The position numbers were made by a program, and so were the translations under genes. From Phoronis australis (lineage: Eukaryota > Phoronida > Phoronidae), in the NCBI GenBank assembly GCA_002633005.1, contig NMRA01000521.1:221691-285690 (forward strand): 64,000 nucleotides of DNA, in the 5' to 3' direction. The stretch's first letter is position 1. Each line of letters begins with the position of its first letter. Below the pieces are notes generated by a model. The model was not told where the DNA came from and searched no databases. It saw only the letters and a program-made list of their open reading frames with translations. Shown here piece by piece: positions 12,135 to 23,180 of the stretch.

Positions 12135-13169
12135 TTGCATACAATGACAGGGTGTGACGTCACAGCAGCACTGTTTAGGAAAGGGAAAGTGAGGCCTCTG
12201 GAAATCCTGATGAAAGACTCATCAGGGACACTTATCAGCTTCTTCTCAGAGGTAATAAGCGTAGATGTCCCAGACGGAAGAAAGTTAGAGAAAGACATAT
12301 GCCTCCTATTTAATGAAGGGAGGAGTCAAAGATGTCAATGAAGCGCCGATATCTGAAATTAATAGAGATGACCGGAAAATGAACAAGGTAATAACTGTAA
12401 TTGATAAAATATAGTTCATAAAAGCAAAGAAAATAATTTCAAAGGTTTTCATAGTGTTAAACCAAAATGCCCTGTTTCACGTCAAAAATCAGTAAATGGT
12501 GGTGAGATTTCATACGCGTACCCAGGGGGGCTCGGGAGGGGGCTCGAACGAGCCCCCCATTTGTCGAAGTGGGCAAAAAGGTCCGCCTCAGAAATAGTCC
12601 GTGGAAACGAGACAAAAGTCCACTAAAAAGGCACAGACGCACAGTTCACAGTACTGAAGGTGGTACCCCGTCTTTTTTTAGTCCTCCAACTTTTCTTTTA
12701 GCAAAAGGTCCACTTGGTCAGAAATTCGAGCCCCCCCAAAACTAGAGGCTGGATGCGCGCATGGGTTTTATGTTTTTGTTCGTAAGCTTTTAGACAATTG
12801 GTCCCTCATCAATAATTTTTTCTCCGATGTCCAACATCAAGAAGATTGACTGCGCATTGCTTCCTCCTTGCCGAAAGACACTATTGAACAAGCTTAAACG
12901 AGCCCATTATGTTGCCTTGCTCTGAGACCAAGCAGATTCGGCCGATCCGGGAAACGGTTTGGATCCCCTTACCTACGGTTGGAAGGTACAAGATGGATAC
13001 TATACTCCCGAATGGTTTTGTGGATCTACCGTTCCTGGTGTCCTTTTTGAAGGTGCTGGTCTTTTACAACTTAGAAAACCAAGCCGATCAAGAGGTAAAG
13101 GAAATGGGCTATGACGAATCAAGCGAGCCCGAATCAAGCTGGAGTAGCAGTGACGAATCTGATTATTGA
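12135..13169 (+). pseudogene. Broken ORF of a repetitive metazoan protein family (TGCD / LPPC motifs)
   Basis: From 12135 the frame reads HTMTGCDVTAALFRKGKV and continues to 12341. This resembles a family of uncharacterised proteins, repeated in cnidarian and other animal genomes, that carry an H-x-x-T-G-C-D motif. Near 12320 the reading passes into another frame (GVKDVNEA), implying a frameshift. Further on, 12794-12928 reads SIIFSPMSNIKKIDCALLPP then CRKTLLNKLKRAHYVALL, followed by an in-frame TGA (12926-12928) where relatives have a tryptophan or similar residue, and then YGWKVQDGYYTPEWF. So two blocks of one ancestral protein are present, with at least one frameshift and one stop. It lies between the inverted arms and is probably cargo or the former enzyme of the element. 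The link to transposition is inferred. Confidence 0.55.
12520..12772. repeat. GC-rich interspersed repeat with palindromic core
   Basis: It includes a near-palindromic GGGGGCTCGAACGAGCCCCC (12539-12558) followed by an AAGTGGGCAAAAAGGTCCGCC segment and, about 170 bp on, a second block ending GGATGCGCGCATG. An inverted copy of the first block, with the same order of landmarks, is at 36811-36886. Confidence 0.6.
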
Positions 13170-13679
13170 AACGTATTAAAAACTAACAGGAAACTACTGT
13201 TGACATTAAACATATAGTATGTAGCTTGATACAGTGATTTTGACTATCTGTTACTATGCTGTTTGAAAGTGTTGCTCTATTTCATGTAGTTTGTTTTGAT
13301 TAAAGAAGGTTTTTAAAAACATGTCTGTTACTTTTCTTTCAACGTATTGTTTAGTAGTCAATGAGATGAAAGGGTTCCTTGGAAATAATTTTCGTGGTTC
13401 CTCGATCTAGCGCAAATTTAGGGGCCATGTGTTGTCGCTGACGTACCTTTCTGCTGGCAGTTTTGATAGCGTTTTACATTTTACACAATTTGCGTTCTTA
13501 AACTTCACTAAGTTCCTGGTATCCCAAAGTTTTACTGTTATCAGGTACTTTCCAAAATGCTTACTCTCCGCCATCATCCATTTGACATCGAGTGTGAGAG
13601 TTTAGTAGACGCAAAAGTATAAGCTCATTATCTAATATGTCATATATATTCAAAATTACTGACCGGTAGTTGAGATTTC

Positions 13680-15035
13680 TGGGGCTGGCGAGCACAACCC
13701 ACACTGGGTTTTAACTGTCATGGGGTATTTGGTAACCAGTAACATCTATTTGAATCACATGGAATTGTTTATTGTGGTAACCCGAATGATGACCTAGCTT
13801 CTTTTCCGGTGTAATTGAGTTTCTGGCGAACGCCTTCCAGAGCACAATTTGTTGTCTGTCATGGTCATCTGGTGGATTATTGGTTTTAAGTCAGTTTTAG
13901 CCGGTACCTCGAGTATCTAATGTACCTCAAAGTTTTGATAACATGTATTGTGGTTGAGATTTTTGAGGGTTTCTTCCAGGCACAATCCAGAATCCAGAGT
14001 ATATTTTGTCTGTCATAGGGCATTTAGTGACCGGTGACATGTATTGAACCTCATGGAATTGGTTTTGTGTGGTACCTCAAATGTATGTGCATGCTAGCTC
14101 ATTTTTTTGGGGGGGGAGGGTGGTCCTTTTTGGTTCTGCTGGACCGATTCCAGAGTGCAATTTGTCTGTCATGGGTCATTTGGAGTTCAGTGCCGTACTA
14201 TTGTTCGTTTAAAATCAGTTTTGGCCCGTACTTCGAAAATCTAGTCTAGCTCAAATTTTTGATGGCATACCGTGGTTGAGATTTTGGGGGGTTTCTGCCG
14301 GGCACAATCCAGAGTGTAATTTGTCTGTCATAGGGCATTTAGTGATCTGTGACATGTATTGAATCATATGAAATTGGTTTTGTGTGGTACCTCGAATGTA
14401 TGTGCTAGCTCATTTTGGGGGGTCCATTTTTGGTTTCTGCCGGACCCATTCCAGAGTGCAATTTGTCTGTCATGGGTCATTTGGTGTTCAGTGCGGTACT
14501 ATTGTTCGTTTAAAATCAGTTTTGGCCGGTACCTCGAAAGTCTAGTCTAGCTCAAATTTTTGATGGCATACCATGATGGCTGAGATTTTTGGGGGCTTCT
14601 GCCGAGCACAATCCAGAGTGTATTTTGTCTGTCATAGGGGTTTTAGTGATCTGTGACATGTATTGAATCACATGGAACTGGTTTTGTGTGGTACCTCGAA
14701 TGTATGTGCCAGCTCATTTTTGGGGGGTCCTCTTTTGGTTTCTGCCGGACCTATTCCAGAGTGCAATTTGTCTGTCATGGGTCATTCGGTGTTCAGTGCG
14801 GTACTATTGTTCGTTTTAAATCAGTTTTGGTTGGTACCTCTAATATCTAGTCTAGCTCATTTTTGGGCTCTTTGTAAGGCCCCCAGGGGTCACACCCAGA
14901 GTGCAGACAACGGCAGACGTCCATTTCTGTACATACTGAGGTGGACTTTAAATGCTCCCGTGGTCAGATGTTGGTACCTCGTTCATCTTATACTAAGTGC
15001 TTTGGGCTGCCGGTCTATGTGTCGGAATTCGCCAA
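13680..15035. repeat. Right inverted arm, ~300-bp tandem units
   Basis: Mirror of the left arm. Landmarks TCTAGTCTAGCTC occur at about 14238, 14538 and 14848, with a diverged copy near 13914. Open frames here (for example 14663-15193) repeat the same peptide because the DNA repeats, so they are not genes. Confidence 0.75.
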
Positions 15036-18000
15036 CCCACTCTGGTGACCCCTATCATACACGTACAGTTCGTAACATAGCGAGGTACTTTTTCCGTTCA
15101 GACGATTTGACACCTGGTCTACACGTACATGTACTTGTATTTCCGACGTACTATGCCATGTGTACAAACACCGCGGTTGGTCGTTGGCAGTAAGGTGGTT
15201 CAATACTTAACTGACTTCTGACACGAGTCGTCTGAAATTAACCTGACTTGTTTAAGGACACGCTGGACAGTCAACGGGCAGTAGGATAGAAAATGGTCAT
15301 GTTTGCTGACCGAGCATAACTGTGAGGTGCGTGTACACGGCTTACCTAGAGAAAACTGTTAAAGTGTCGGGAGTTGTTAACGAGACTCCCGTAATCGCAT
15401 GAGCTTTCGTTGCTTATTTTCTTGTGTGTTTAAACAATTAAACTTATTACTCGACGATAAATGCATTTAAAAAAATAAAACGATAATGACGGTAAATTTC
15501 GTTCACTTTGTGCTCGTTTATCCAAATGCTGACCCTAAAGTCTGCTCATACACGCTCTTATCAACGACAAGCACTTTTCATCGGTCATTCTCCGTATGTT
15601 GGCGCTGATCTGACTTGCAAAGGTCTCAAGCGCTTCAAAAGCAACTTGACACTTTTTTGCAACCAATGCTTGTGTTCACGTACATCGGTGTCGTGATTGG
15701 CTTGAATTATTAACTTGATTGAATCATAAGAATGAATTATTCAATGGGCAAATATTTAAAAAAAAAACATTTTTTCCGAAAACATGGCGTTGGTGACTCC
15801 TAGAGTGGTACACGTACAGTGTGTTTTACTTAGAATACACACAACGCAGAAATTGTGTAGTATTGCTTTATTTTGCTGTTTCGAGTTGACGCCGATATTT
15901 GTTTCTGGTACTTTCGGCATGTTCTGCAACTACAGCAATATATCCAACAAGTGTTGCTTTGCACTTTCAACTGGTGTGTTGAACTTTAAACCAATTACAT
16001 CGGCTGAAAGAATATAGTCTACGTGTCTTGAAACACGTAAACTGGCGTGGCCATATACACTGTTGTCTCTACAAGTCAGTATCAACGCAGACGAGATAAT
16101 TTTAGCTTAATTTAAAAAACTAGTTTTCTCAACAGGAACTGGTTTTGTAGCAATACGACTTAGTTTATTGTTAACACGTCAGAAGCTAAAAGTGCAAAGT
16201 TACGTACAGCAGCACTCGAAGAAACGGAATTTCTAGAAATCAATAGCAGGCGTGTTCATTGTGTTGACCACAGAAAACGCGTTTTACTAATTGTTTGCTA
16301 AAGACCTCGACAACTTTCAGCCGAAAAGAAACTCGAGCACACTAAAAACACGCCAGAATTTTACATCATTTTTCCGACTATAGCCGAATATTAGTGTGGA
16401 GAATTGCCCCACGAAATTCAATGTTGCTGTCTATAGATGTATTTCCGACACAAAGAGTCACCCCAGGGTCCCTGGGTTCAAAAAGGCCCAAAGTGATTTG
16501 TAACGTCACGGCAGTAATAAAAACATGCATCCTGGTGTCAAATTAATATCAGTATACCTGCGTCGGTAATTCAATTACCCAGAGGTACAGCAGCATTGTG
16601 TCAGCGCTCCGCGAACGCATCTTTCTTTTTGCGCTGTGTACTTTCAGGAATAATGAAATTACTTTTTAAGCACGGAATTCGCTAACTGTAACCAATTAGA
16701 TTTTGTTTATTCTGGTGTATGTTATTAGCAAACATCCTCAAGTCATTGACTGACACCCCAGCAACAACGGATCTTGTGTCGGGGCATCAATATTAAGAGA
16801 ATTTATGCATTTTGTCGTGTAAACTTGGCCATGATGTTTCACATGGAGTTGCCCAGTGTTATTAAATCACACAGAGCGATTAGTTTTAAAATTTAATATG
16901 AAAACAAAGCGACTAGATCTCCTCTTTTGACATTAACACCAATGCAACCGAGTGAATGCGCGCCTGATTTACCCCAACATATTTGGTCTTAGGCAGAGAA
17001 GTGGTTCAGTAATCCATCTGTTATCTTGTTTACCAAGAAAGGTCCATCTACCAACCCGTGCCACGGAGGGTCACGGTGTGCTTCACCTCACCGCTACCCT
17101 TTCTCATTATGGTCCTTGACCTCCAACCGACACTAAAGTTTTCGACTCGTTTTCTCAAGCCTTCGGTGTTACTGAGCCCATGACGTAGCTGATAACGTAT
17201 AGCCTGCCATCTTACTCAGTGGGCGGCGCAGCACTGAAAAAAGTGGGGGGCTAAAGCCCCCTCAGCCCCCCTGTGGTGCACCGCCTATAGTTCACGTGCG
17301 GCGTATCACTGAAAAAGTGGGGGTATAGCATCCCAGCCCCCTATGGTGCGCCACCCATGTTACTTTTACGGTCACTTCGTGCCGTGCGGTAGCTTCCCGC
17401 TACTCTTGCTTCATATCGTAGTAACTCGCTGGTTCCCTACGTGACTAGCGAGCACGCAGGTATCACGCAGTGGCACGCGCTTTAGCATTGGTTGATGTAA
17501 CCTCAACAGTCATTGGTTAGCTTTACAACACCGTGAAAAAAATGGCAGACTGTGAACAATTGTTAGCCTTGTAATGCAAGTGGCGTTGTCGCAACTATTT
17601 CGTTTCTGCAGTGATCGCTTAATAGCCGCGTGCTTGAAGCACATACATGTACAGCAATAAACACATATCTGGCCCATTTAACCGGTGTCTTATTCAGTAT
17701 GAATATACAGGACAGCATCGTAAACAAAAGTAATCGACAGTAGAAAGATGCACTTCAAAAAGGCGCAACCACAATTTATAGGATTCACATTTCCTGAACA
17801 TAAATTTTAAGCACCGATTTGTCTGTACAACTGACCACATTCACACTTCAGTCCATCAGTCATGCCAGTTTGTTTGCGTAAAGCGCTGACTGTTGAGAGT
17901 TCTACGGTACTAGCAAAATCAGAAACGCCATGTAAAAAAATCCCCGAGGAAAATTGATACCTGCGTGCTGGCTATTGACCACCTAGCGGCACGCAGGGAA

Positions 18001-19241
18001 CCAGTGAGATCGTGGTGATCGCACCCTGGGTGAATGTTGGCTATGGATATTCCGTCCACCGGGTGTTCAATGGAAATCACATACTGTACTTTTCTCACAG
18101 ATGACCAACTCACTTGCATGTCAGGTCATGACACCCCGTGATTCCTCTATGTGGTCGAGCTTAATTGTGATGTGATGTGATCTGCATCCATCAGCTCCGG
18201 TCTTTCGAGCAGTTACGTTAGGAAGTTTTCCTCGAACTCAACCATTTCTTGACTGCGTGAGAGCAGCAGTACGCTCTAATACGTTAGTAGAGCAAATATT
18301 CAACACAAAGGTATTTGACTATCAAACTTGTTTTTGAATTATCTTGCTAAAAGAGGCCTGGAGCGCGATAAACAGACTAAATTGCAATGCTGAAAATGGT
18401 TTTCTGCCATTGAAACAGAATCCAACCTGCTCTCAAAAAAATCTGTCAACTGCTCGCCACTTCGTCGATTTTTTTCCCACAAGGCAAAGGACATCTCCTT
18501 ATTTGGCATGGCAAGACATAGACGTAGCACATCTCCCTTATATGGCGAATATGACTTTTGACCTCAAGCAACTTCAAGCAACTGACCGTGAGCGCATGCG
18601 TGCATTTATAAGTGAGACGGAGATTAGAAACTCTGTGGTAACTACAGAATTTTTCCTTTGCGCGTATTTCAAAAATCGTGAATTTTGTGATTTTTTTCTG
18701 AAAATTTAATCGCACGGGAAAGTAAATTGCTTTTTACTAGATAATGCGAGATAGTACTTTCGTCAGGAATTGTTTAAAAGATGCTTTTGACGAGCTTTCG
18801 CGTTTCATGCCTCTTTAAAACGGCTAGAACACCAGTTCTCCTTCGGTCGTCAGATATGAAACTTTTGATTTAAGCCACTTGCGCTATAAAATTGGTCGGA
18901 AACCTATTTCTTCCTCAAGTTATAGAAATGATTTCATGGCTAGGGAAGAATTCAGTGACAATTCGTTCGTCCATAAGCCTATCCGGCGCATAAAATGACC
19001 TGCTTTGATAAGCTAGATTAATCCCGCCTGATTGCAAGCGTTTAAGAACCATCAGTTCTTCATAAACCCTGGAACCAACTCTTAATCTGGGGAAGGAATA
19101 TTATAGGTGAGAAAAGTGATTTTCCGAGATTAGCCTCAGCGCGCAGCCCAGCCTGAAACCTCCGCGGTCGCAGCCTATTGTTCGGAGCGGAACTAAATCG
19201 CACTTTAACTAAACGACGGGGTAGTTTGAGCCTATTTAAAG
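15036..19241. other. Intergenic DNA, no confident gene
   Basis: The ORFs 15784-16017 and 18344-18709 have no recognisable domain. A perfect short hairpin occurs at about 16020-16038 (ACGTGT...ACACGT). A tandem GC-rich repeat lies at 17221-17359 and is listed separately. Otherwise I see nothing supportable. Confidence 0.4.
17221..17359. repeat. Two copies of a GGCGGCGCA-type GC-rich repeat
   Basis: Two adjacent degenerate copies (17221-17286 and 17297-17359) share the pattern G(C)GCAGCACTGAAA, AGTGGGGG, CAGCCCCC and GGTGCGCC. The same repeat appears at 30231-30297 in the opposite orientation. The copies have self-complementary ends (GGCGGCGCA against TGCGCCGCC), consistent with a short MITE. 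Confidence 0.55.
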
Positions 19242-21206
19242 GGTAGAGTCACTGGCATTGATTTCAGGGAATGTCTGGCAGACAACTGTGAGAATTGGCG
19301 ATTTGTGATCAAATCACAAAAATCAACACATCTTGTTCTTTTTTAATTATGGACAAAGCTAATAAATTTAAAAAGTCTATCCCATCCAACAATAATCCCC
19401 CAAAAATGCGTTTTCCTCTAAATTCCGATAACTTCCCTTAAAGACCATATAACAGTAAGTACCCTGAATTAATGGAGGGCGGCTGTGTAGCCACTCTAGC
19501 CTTACAGAGAAAGCTTGAAGACACGTGACCAAGTAACGCAATTATGAAGTATGCGCTTAAACATGTCAGCAAATTGAATAAATCGAATTTTCCTGTTACT
19601 TAGCCCAATCCTGCAAACACACGACGATAGGTTTTGGGCAATCGGGGTAACGACTTTAAATAAACGTATCCAGGAAAGCTTTTATGTTAAGCGTAAGGTT
19701 GATTCTACACGTTGTATTTCAATGTAACGTCACTTTGATATGTTATTCGTTAATTAAATCTGCATTTCGTCCTGTTTAAACGGCTAAAGTCAAAACTGCA
19801 ATTATACCTTTTACTCTCGTAAAACCGATCTCCTAATATTACTTTCGGCTCTGCTATTGGATTCCATTTCCAATTGACTGGCACTTATCCATGTGCGTAG
19901 TAGGCCCAGTTCGATTTTCGTTTTCAGTCAGCGGATCAGGGTGAAATACATCTTTAATAATGTTGTATACAACCAAAAAATCGATATTTCAACGTTATTG
20001 TAACGCTACTCAGCAACGTACATGTACATGAATACAGCGTGAGGCATGACGTAATATGACATTGAAGTAACGTTTTTGTGTCTTAGCTGGGATCAAGTTC
20101 GCCTCGTTTTGCTATTGGTGAAACCTTCTTCGGGCTGAAACCTTTAATTCTTTAGCTGTACCCTCTTGTGAGCATCACCCAGCTGAATTCCCTGAATGAC
20201 TTGAGCCTAATTAAAGACCTACATTCCTTACTTGTTCTGGTTAAGATTAACTCAAGAATGACTATGGAAGAAACAATGAAAAGACCAATATGTGGGACAA
20301 TCACAGATTTGCTATAGCCTGTTGGAACTCAGTGTCTTTTTTGGACCTATGTGTACATAAGAAAAATAATCATTTAAGGGTAAACCTCTATAGAACAAGC
20401 AAGCATGTGGCAAAGAAATCGGGCGCTGGACTGCCGCGCGAGGTGAGTTGAACATTTTCACAAAAGCTGTCGGACCTTGCTCAGATTCGTATGCATTCCC
20501 CTCTCGTCTTCCAGGAATAGCGTGCGATTCATGATTAGTTTTCATTGATGTTATGCACCTAAAATTGTTTTTGAAAAACAAATACTATTTTCAGTGTTTA
20601 AACGATTAAATTCCTCGCTAAATCTCAGAATTTTAGAATAATCGGCATAATTATACAAACTCTCCTTCCTAAATGGTCAAATCTGCTTTAAAAAGTACTG
20701 TAACTTGCAAATTATAATTAATAGCTTGCAGGGTACTGGATAGAGGTAACTATTGCCGCAGTATAGTGATCCAATAGCGGAGGAGTCGAGGGTCACCAGG
20801 CCTCGCACATTCTTGGGGAAATAAAAGCCAAATAAAAACACATTCACTTAAGAAAACTGAAGTGTCTTTTACATTTACTTTCCAGCAATTGGTTCAGTGT
20901 TGACAGGGAAAATTTCGTATGATTGTGTTCAACTTAGTGCAATTCACCCATCCTCCATTGTCGCCGATTGGTGTCGCAAGTGTGTTAAAAATGATGATTG
21001 TTGTAGCTTAAGGAGAAATTACCGTGGTTACGGGCGAAAACGCTTTTTGTGATTATTGTTGGATGGGATAGAGTTTTAAAAGATATTAGTTTTTACCAGT
21101 GATATAAAACAATAAAGGCCGTTGTGTTTTGGGGATTGATTGCAAATCGACAATATTTACCGATATCTGCCAGACATTCGCTGAAACCAAGACCGGTGAC
21201 TTGACC
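19242..21206. mobile_element. 2-kb element bounded by ~200-bp inverted repeats
   Basis: Left arm about 19242-19455 and right arm about 21000-21206 are inverted copies. A 22-bp block at 19376-19397 is perfectly repeated in reverse complement at 21051-21072, and GAATGTCTGGCAGA (19269-19282) is matched at 21166-21179. The outer ends also correspond (GTCACTGGC against GTCACCGGT). Between them are about 1.5 kb with no long coding frame, so this is probably a non-autonomous DNA transposon or the decayed product of one. Confidence 0.55.
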
Positions 21207-22879
21207 AGATAAATGTGATTGAAATACTCATTTATTTATGACTTTGAGTGCAATTTGTATCGTCAGCAGAGGGTTAGATGCGATTGCGAAGCTTGTCGGT
21301 CCGGGGTTGATTTAAAATAATTACGCTTATCGCCGAAAATGTCACTTTAAATGTCCTACGTTCCATTGTGTAACATCGCCTGCCCCTCCCCCCTCCCCAC
21401 TCCCAAACTGTCGTTGCCTTCCATTCAAAGTGTCCAATTGCCGACTGAACTTTTTGTTCAACACATTATTTTGCTGTGGAGTGTAGGTTGGTATTCTTAA
21501 AAAGTGGCTGAAAACATTTGATGAACTATCCCCTGTAAGCACAACTGCACAGCCCGTTACATCTGCTTCTGATTACCCAAATATCGGGGCAAATTTTGAA
21601 TTCCCTTCATGTTCCGCAGAAGCTGTTTATTTGCCCTTCGCCGATTCCGGTCAGCAACCTTGATCTTGTCGAATTACATAAAAGCAGAGGGGTATCTACG
21701 GGTGGTTTCAGGACGTCCATGCCCCTCAGCAGAAGCTTCGGCTGTAGATCCTCCAGCGAAAATGCATACTGATCCTATGTTTACTACACATGTAACTGCG
21801 GAACTCGCTTTTCTATTACCTGGCTAAACAATACATGTATACCTAACCAGTGGCCAGTGTGTGTTTTGCCAACACGACAGTTAAAGCATAAAATATCTCT
21901 TGAAGTTTACGAGATAATTGTTTTGATTTAGACCACTTATAGTTGTGAAATTAGTTTCAGGTTTCATTTTCAAATATAAGGTAAATTCTGGGTTTGAAAA
22001 GAACTGACAGTCAGCTATTGCTTGATATGGTTCAACATGTTGGTTTCTCACAGCAGGCCAGATACTCCGATCCTGGTCTCAAGCAATAACCTGCTGCCAG
22101 GTCTTCTCAAGACCGGAAACCGTTTCTAATTTGAATAGCGAACAATCAAACCATTTTACAACGGTAAGTGGTCTCAATCAAAAGTTCGTCTCTTGGGAGA
22201 AACACCGGTTATACGGGTGCTTGAACACCGGCCGATTTTTATATTTACTTGAGTGTATTCCGTGGTGTATAGCCTTTTCCGTGATGTCGATAGCGTCGCG
22301 GGAACAATCTGTGAAGAATTAACTTATAATTTGGTTATAACTTAGACGCACATTGGAAAAACCACCGCGCTGTGTTTTGGTAACACGCTCTTATGGTCGC
22401 TATGACAACTTGCCCGGTGTCCGGTTTCTTTTAGACTCGTTTTAAAACAATTACATTTGTTGAGTTCGCAGATACAGTTCTTCAGACGGCTAGAGAGGAT
22501 CTCAACTCGCGGGACAACAGTTGAGTAGGTGTGATTACCATCACTCAAGGTTAGACCGCCACGTGCGCACCGTGAACCCCGTAAGGACCCGGCTGCGAAC
22601 AGTTTTCACCTGTTGGAAGTCGTTTTGAACACCAAAGGCTTACACCTGGTCAGAAATTTTGGAAGAAAAACAGTTTCGCACAATACCGTAGCAAAAAAGC
22701 CAAATCGCGGTGGCAACGCCGATGCTCATTTACACCTGGAACACAACCTGAAGGACGTGAGGCAAAATCAAAGCTTTGTTGGCTGGTCTTGCGCAGTTTG
22801 TCCCGTGAGTAGTTGGGTGTCACTGAAGATTTTTCACATATCATTTAGTTGAGGTGACGTCGTCATAGTAAAGCAGACA
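21207..22879. other. Upstream region of the LOXL gene
   Basis: No coding feature recognised. An inverted pair ATTGCTTGA/TCAAGCAAT lies at about 22017-22088. The sequence immediately before the LOXL start would include its promoter and 5' untranslated region; no clear TATA box is seen close to the ATG. Confidence 0.35.
22855..22865 (+). promoter_or_regulatory. CRE-like motif TGACGTCGTCA
   Basis: Sits 15 bp upstream of the LOXL start codon and contains a CREB/ATF-type TGACGTC core. This is a motif match only; it may lie inside the 5' untranslated region. Confidence 0.2.
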
Positions 22880-23180
22880 ATGCAGCGACTTTATTCAACG
22901 CGAAGGACATGCAACTTGTTGATCCAAGTTCAATGTTCAGTTCTAGCCACAGTAGTGTTTCTCTTAATTGGACAAGTGAAGTGTGCCCAGGAGGGTGATA
23001 TACAGCTTGTCGGCGGACCTTCTCGATATGAGGGCAATGTCTTCATCTACCATCTAGGATCGTGGGGGATAGTGTGTGATGACGATTGGTCTATTACCAA
23101 CGCCAAGGTCGTTTGCCGACAGCTGTCGTACGGTTCTCCCACCAAGCACACAAAATACAACAAATATGGAACACTCAAGC
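22880..23180 (+). CDS. LOXL: LOXL exon 1: signal peptide and first half of SRCR1
   Basis: Residues 1-100 plus one base, ending at donor C|GTAAGT. The hydrophobic segment (about 13-32) is followed by a plausible cleavage site after KCA. The SRCR start is [20 protein letters not shown], then WGIVCDDDW and VVCRQLSYG. Confidence 0.93.

Larger units (their letters stand above)
10395..15035. mobile_element. Large element with long inverted arms made of ~300-bp tandem units
   Basis: The left arm (about 10395-11625) and right arm (about 13680-15035) are reverse complements of one another. Outermost parts match best: the segment with GACCGGCAG and AGCACTTAG near 10420-10445 reappears inverted near 14995-15020, and a block around GCCCCCAGGGGTCAC (right) matches inverted at about 10540-10560. 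Each arm consists of about four head-to-tail units of roughly 300 bp (landmark CTAGACTAG at about 10579, 10870, 11171, 11471). Each unit contains two related half-units with GACAGACAAA and CACTCTGG. Similarity falls toward the centre. The centre (11.6-13.7 kb) holds a broken protein-coding region. The structure fits a foldback-like DNA transposon with compound terminal repeats; the superfamily is not assigned and target duplications were not found. Confidence 0.75.

Noticed and set aside
12909-13169. 86-codon plus-strand ATG frame ending in an acidic/serine tail
   Set aside because: Most of it overlaps, in another frame, the conserved LPPC/YGW block of the broken element ORF, so it is at best the shifted end of that pseudogene and not a separate gene.
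14663-15193. 176-codon plus-strand frame and similar frames at 10441-11065
   Set aside because: They lie in the tandem inverted arms of the large element, and the peptides repeat because the DNA does.
21270-21320. tRNA-like GGTTAGATGCGATTGC ... GGTCCGGGGTTGAT stretch
   Set aside because: Box B does not fit and no cloverleaf arms pair; too weak to call.
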